Shown: positions 35,623 to 38,722 of the stretch, piece by piece | Position numbering within the stretch: the first letter of the stretch is position 1 | Layout: each line of letters begins with the position of its first letter | Source of the DNA: Pseudomonas sp. REP124 | Lineage (GTDB): Bacteria > Pseudomonadota > Gammaproteobacteria > Pseudomonadales > Pseudomonadaceae | Assembly (NCBI RefSeq): GCF_020164475.1 | Contig: NZ_JAIQWX010000051.1 | Location: 1 to 38,722 of the forward strand | Length of the DNA stretch: 38,722 nucleotides | Direction of reading: 5' to 3' | Notes under the pieces: model-generated | Told to the model about the DNA's origin: nothing | Seen by the model: the letters and a program-made list of their open reading frames with translations, nothing else | The model's database searches: none | Program-made: the position numbers and the translations under genes

Positions 35623-37515
35623 TTAAACGTGAGGATCGCCCGGGGCCTTGCTCGGGTCGGCGTATTGCGGTTTCAGATGGCCTTCCTGATCGAGTAACCA
35701 AGCGTCCATGATCTGCCGCACCACGGGGCCGGCGACGCGACCACCGGCCTCGCCGTTTTCGATCATCACCGATATCACGATCTTCGGATGTTCCGCTGGA
35801 GCGAAGCCGACGAACAAAGCGTTGTCGCGGTTTCGCTCGCGGGTTTTCTCGCGGTTGTAGCGCTCGCCCTGCTTGATCGCCACTACTTGCGCCGTGCCGC
35901 TCTTGCCGGCGATACGATACTGCGCCCCCGCCGCGGCCGCCCGGGCGATCCCGCGGGCATCGTGCATCACCATCTGCATGCCGTGGTTGACCTGCTCCCA
36001 GTCGCGGGGATCCTTGAGCAGAATGTTCGGCATCGGGTGCTCGTCCACCGGCGCGACGCCATCGACGGTCTGCGCCAGGTGCGGACGGTTCCACACGCCT
36101 TTGTTGGCGATCAGCGCCGTGGCCTGGGCCAGTTGCAGCGGCGTGACCTGCATGTAGCCTTGACCGATGCCGAGGATCACCGTCTCCCCGGGGAACCAGG
36201 CCTGACGGCGTGTGGCGCGCTTCCAGGCCTGGGAAGGCATCAGACCCGGGGATTCTTCGTACATGTCCAGGGAGACTTTCTCACCCAGGCCAAACATCGC
36301 CATGTAGTCATGCAGACGGTCGATCCCCAGCTTGTGGGCCAGATCGTAGAAGTAGGTGTCGTTGGAGCGCATGATCGCCGCGTCCATGTCCACCCAGCCA
36401 TCGCCGCTGTGGTTCCAGTTGCGGTATTTGTGATCGTAATCGGGCAACTGGTAGTAGCCGGGGTCGAAGACGCGGGTCTGTGGAGTGACGATGCCGGCGT
36501 CCAGTCCGGCAATGGCGACTTCCGGTTTTATGGTCGAGCCCGGGGCGTAGAGGCCGCGCAGAACGCGGTTGAACAGCGGCCGGTCGATGGAGTCATGCAG
36601 CGCCGCGTACTCCTTGAAGCTGATGCCGGTGACGAACAGGTTCGGGTCGAAGCTGGGTTTGCTGACCATGGCCAGCACTTCACCGGTCGACGGATCGAGC
36701 GCGACGACAGAGCCGCGACGATCGCCGAGGGCCTGCTCGGCGGCCTCCTGCAGTTTGACGTCGAGGCTCAGTACGATGTTTTTGCCGGGTATCGGGTCGG
36801 TGTGTTTGAGCACTCGTAGTACACGACCCTGGGCATTGGTTTCGACTTCTTCGTAACCGACATGGCCATGCAGTTCGGATTCGTAGAATTTTTCGACGCC
36901 GGTCTTGCCGATCGATTGCGTGCCTCGGTACTCGACGGAATCCAGTGTCTTGGACTCTTTTTCGTTGATCCGGCCGACGTAGCCGATGGAATGGGCGAAG
37001 TGTTCCGCGTACGGGTAATGGCGTACGAATTGCGGTTCGACGTCGATGCCTGGGAGGCGGAATTCGTTAACCGCCAGTATCGCGATCTGCTCTTCGGTCA
37101 ATTCGTAAAAGAGCGTCACCGGTACGAATGGGTGACGGGCCTGTTTCATGGCCTTGTCGAACACCGTGCGATCTTCAGGCGGCAGGTGCAGCAGGTTGAC
37201 CACCTCGTCCAGCTCTTGCTTGACGTCGGTGGCCCGCTCGCGGGTGATGGTCAGATTGTAGCTGGGCCGGTTGTCGGCGAGCACCACGCCATTGCGGTCG
37301 TAGATCAGGCCACGAGTGGGGGTGATCGGCAGGACGTGGACGCGGTTGTTTTCAGAGATGGTGGAGTGGTAGTCGAACTCGACCACCTGCAGGACATACA
37401 TCCGCACTACCAGCGCACAGGTGATGGCGAGCACGAACAGGGCGCAGGCCATCAGTCTTTTGTTGACCAGACGTGTCTCTTTTTCGTGGTCCTTGATGGG
37501 GATTGCTTCGGGCAT
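35623..37515 (-). CDS. mrdA: Penicillin-binding protein 2 (peptidoglycan D,D-transpeptidase)
   Basis: 630 aa from ATG at 37515, close to the 633 aa of E. coli PBP2. An upstream in-frame ATG at 37566 adds 17 residues but has a poor ribosome site and does not fit the family start (MPEAIPIKDHEKE). A membrane anchor (about 20-44) is followed by the pedestal domain and the transpeptidase domain with Ser327-x-x-Lys (STIK), SND (384-386) and KSGT (538-541). It crosslinks peptidoglycan in side-wall elongation. It is not next to rodA or the other usual mrd genes, so it may be a second copy. Which copy this is cannot be told from the window. Confidence 0.9.
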   Translation of the reverse strand: MPEAIPIKDHEKETRLVNKRLMACALFVLAITCALVVRMYVLQVVEFDYHSTISENNRVHVLPITPTRGLIYDRNGVVLADNRPSYNLTITRERATDVKQELDEVVNLLHLPPEDRTVFDKAMKQARHPFVPVTLFYELTEEQIAILAVNEFRLPGIDVEPQFVRHYPYAEHFAHSIGYVGRINEKESKTLDSVEYRGTQSIGKTGVEKFYESELHGHVGYEEVETNAQGRVLRVLKHTDPIPGKNIVLSLDVKLQEAAEQALGDRRGSVVALDPSTGEVLAMVSKPSFDPNLFVTGISFKEYAALHDSIDRPLFNRVLRGLYAPGSTIKPEVAIAGLDAGIVTPQTRVFDPGYYQLPDYDHKYRNWNHSGDGWVDMDAAIMRSNDTYFYDLAHKLGIDRLHDYMAMFGLGEKVSLDMYEESPGLMPSQAWKRATRRQAWFPGETVILGIGQGYMQVTPLQLAQATALIANKGVWNRPHLAQTVDGVAPVDEHPMPNILLKDPRDWEQVNHGMQMVMHDARGIARAAAAGAQYRIAGKSGTAQVVAIKQGERYNREKTRERNRDNALFVGFAPAEHPKIVISVMIENGEAGGRVAGPVVRQIMDAWLLDQEGHLKPQYADPSKAPGDPHV

Positions 37516-37749
37516 TTCTCTTGCAACTCTTTTGGAGGAGGCGCCAATCCTTGGGGCTTGAATCATTCCGTGGAAAAAATGAGCTGCACCATAGCAAAAA
37601 CGGTCCGGTCACTTTGTGAGATTTCTTTAATGTAACTGGTGTCGAGATTCGTGCGGTTTACTCAAGATTGATATTCCCATTCATGCATTTTTCCTAGTGA
37701 TTGCGCTGGAGATACTGGATGCCTGTTATTGCGTTTTTTGGAGACGTTC

Positions 37750-38673
37750 ATGCATCCACGATTTCAACGATTACTGAGTTCGAAAGGGTTTTCCATTGGG
37801 CTTGAGCTGCCGCTCGATAACGACTGGTCGAGTGATGGCCAGCGATTACGGGTTGCCGATGGGCGTCCGTTCGGTGTGCCTGACCTGAAGCAACATGCCG
37901 TCTTGGCGCGAATGGCTGACCAGTCCGGATTCCGTGCCTTGTGGGTTCGGGATGTACCGGTCTACGACCCTCACTTCGGCGATGCTGCGCAGGTGTTCGA
38001 GACGTTTTCATACCTGGGTTATTTGGCCGGGATTACCGACAACATCATGTTGGGGACGGCGGCGGTCGTGCTTCCGTTGCGGCAGTCCTGGTTGACGCTC
38101 AAGTCGGCCAACAGTGTCGATGAGTTGAGTGATGGACGCCTGCTGCTGGGCGTGGCCAGCGGTGATCGGCCGATGGAATATCCATTGTTTGGCGTGGATT
38201 ACGATCAGCGTGGCGAAGTTTTCCGCGAGACGGTTGAGTTGTTGCGCAGTCAGGGGGAAGGCCGTTTGCCGGCAGGTGCGCGTCTGCTTCCGGAGCGCGA
38301 GCAGTCGGCGCCTTTGCTGGTGGCGGGTCTTGGGCAGCAATCTCCAGCCTGGATTGGTCAGCACATGGATGGTTGGCTGGCTTATCCGGGTACTCCGGAT
38401 GAACATCGTCGTCGGGTCGGGCTGTGGCGTGAGGTGGGCGGTGACAAGCCTTACATCAGCTTCGTGCATCTGGATCTGGCGGCCAATCCACATGCGCCGA
38501 TGCGGCGTATTCATTTCGGTGGAAGCACCGGGCGCCTGGCGCTGATCGACGAACTTCAGGCTTTGCGTGAAGCGGGTGTGCAGCATGTTGGATTGCATCT
38601 ACGCCGCAGCGAGCGCCCAGTCGGGGAGATCATCGAGGAGATTGCAGAACACGTGCTGCCGAAGTTTCACTGA
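37750..38673 (+). CDS. Luciferase-like flavin-dependent oxidoreductase (LLM class)
   Basis: 307 aa with the TIM-barrel LLM pattern: FSIGLELPLDND at the first strand, FRALWVRDVPVYDP, LGTAAVVLPLR, LSDGRLLLGVASGD and a late LLVAGLGQQSPAWI. Members use reduced FMN or F420 to oxidise small substrates with oxygen; the substrate here is unknown. ATG at 37750 was chosen because GGAG lies six bases upstream; a TTG at 37729 in frame is less likely. The gene is monocistronic, ended by a strong terminator seven bases after the stop. Confidence 0.85.
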   Translation: MHPRFQRLLSSKGFSIGLELPLDNDWSSDGQRLRVADGRPFGVPDLKQHAVLARMADQSGFRALWVRDVPVYDPHFGDAAQVFETFSYLGYLAGITDNIMLGTAAVVLPLRQSWLTLKSANSVDELSDGRLLLGVASGDRPMEYPLFGVDYDQRGEVFRETVELLRSQGEGRLPAGARLLPEREQSAPLLVAGLGQQSPAWIGQHMDGWLAYPGTPDEHRRRVGLWREVGGDKPYISFVHLDLAANPHAPMRRIHFGGSTGRLALIDELQALREAGVQHVGLHLRRSERPVGEIIEEIAEHVLPKFH

Positions 38674-38679
38674 TGTACG

Positions 38680-38706
38680 AGGACAGTCGTTGGGCTGTCC
38701 TTTTTT
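38680..38706 (+). terminator. Intrinsic terminator of the LLM oxidoreductase gene
   Basis: AGGACAG (38680-38686) pairs with CTGTCCT (38695-38701) around an eight-base loop, followed by a run of six T (38701-38706). It begins seven bases after the stop codon. Confidence 0.92.
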
Positions 38707-38722
38707 CGCGCACCATTTTTCG

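Noticed and set aside
37516..37749. Search for a small RNA or ORF between PBP2 and the LLM oxidoreductase
   Set aside because: Only an extended -10-like TGCTATGGT on the minus strand was seen, with a poor -35; nothing else is supported.

Overview
The window is chromosomal DNA from a Pseudomonas of the fluorescens/putida type. This is inferred from high GC, strong Shine-Dalgarno sites, two Pseudomonas-style REP-doublet palindromes, and gene families typical of the genus (RTX type I secretion, MHS transporters, paired LysR regulators). No rRNA, tRNA, CRISPR array or insertion sequence was recognised.

Left region (1-5808, minus strand). Four tightly overlapping genes: a sigma-54 activator, a half-size ABC exporter, a small subtilisin-like protease and an FAD monooxygenase. 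The last three match the QhpF/QhpE/QhpG maturation set of quinohemoprotein amine dehydrogenase. The structural subunits and the radical-SAM enzyme are not in the window and would be expected to the left. Bases 11-137 hold three copies of a palindrome, a sigma-54-like element facing left and a DnaA-box-like 9-mer.

5809-9903 (minus strand). A 95-bp REP doublet, an acetylpolyamine-amidohydrolase-type deacetylase, a second REP doublet, then an M20 N-carbamoyl-amino-acid/ureido hydrolase in an operon with an MHS transporter. Amine and ureido compounds are a common theme, by inference.

9904-11993 (plus strand). An AT-rich spacer and a HipB/HipA-type toxin-antitoxin pair, closed by a bidirectional terminator.

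12102-27967. One giant minus-strand gene (3595 aa) encodes a secreted protein with two complete animal-type heme peroxidase domains, each followed by RTX calcium-binding repeats, then Ig-like repeats and a C-terminal RTX array with a type I secretion tail. It is divergent from a three-gene type I secretion operon (ABC ATPase, HlyD-type adaptor, TolC-type outer-membrane protein). The gap between them holds an undescribed 34-codon ORF with its own good ribosome-binding site, an upstream promoter-like pair and a short hairpin/T-run directly after its stop.

28072-35609. Two paralogous LysR regulators on the plus strand flank a six-gene minus-strand catabolic cluster: MHS transporter, class II aldolase/adducin-type enzyme, D-2-hydroxyacid dehydrogenase, a second MHS transporter, RidA-type protein and RraA-type aldolase-like protein. 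The substrate is not evident, but the set suggests hydroxy- or oxo-acid metabolism. A 15-bp element upstream of the first transporter recurs exactly upstream of its paralog at 8593-9903.

35623-38706. A stand-alone PBP2-type transpeptidase (minus strand) and a luciferase-like monooxygenase (plus strand) with a strong terminator.
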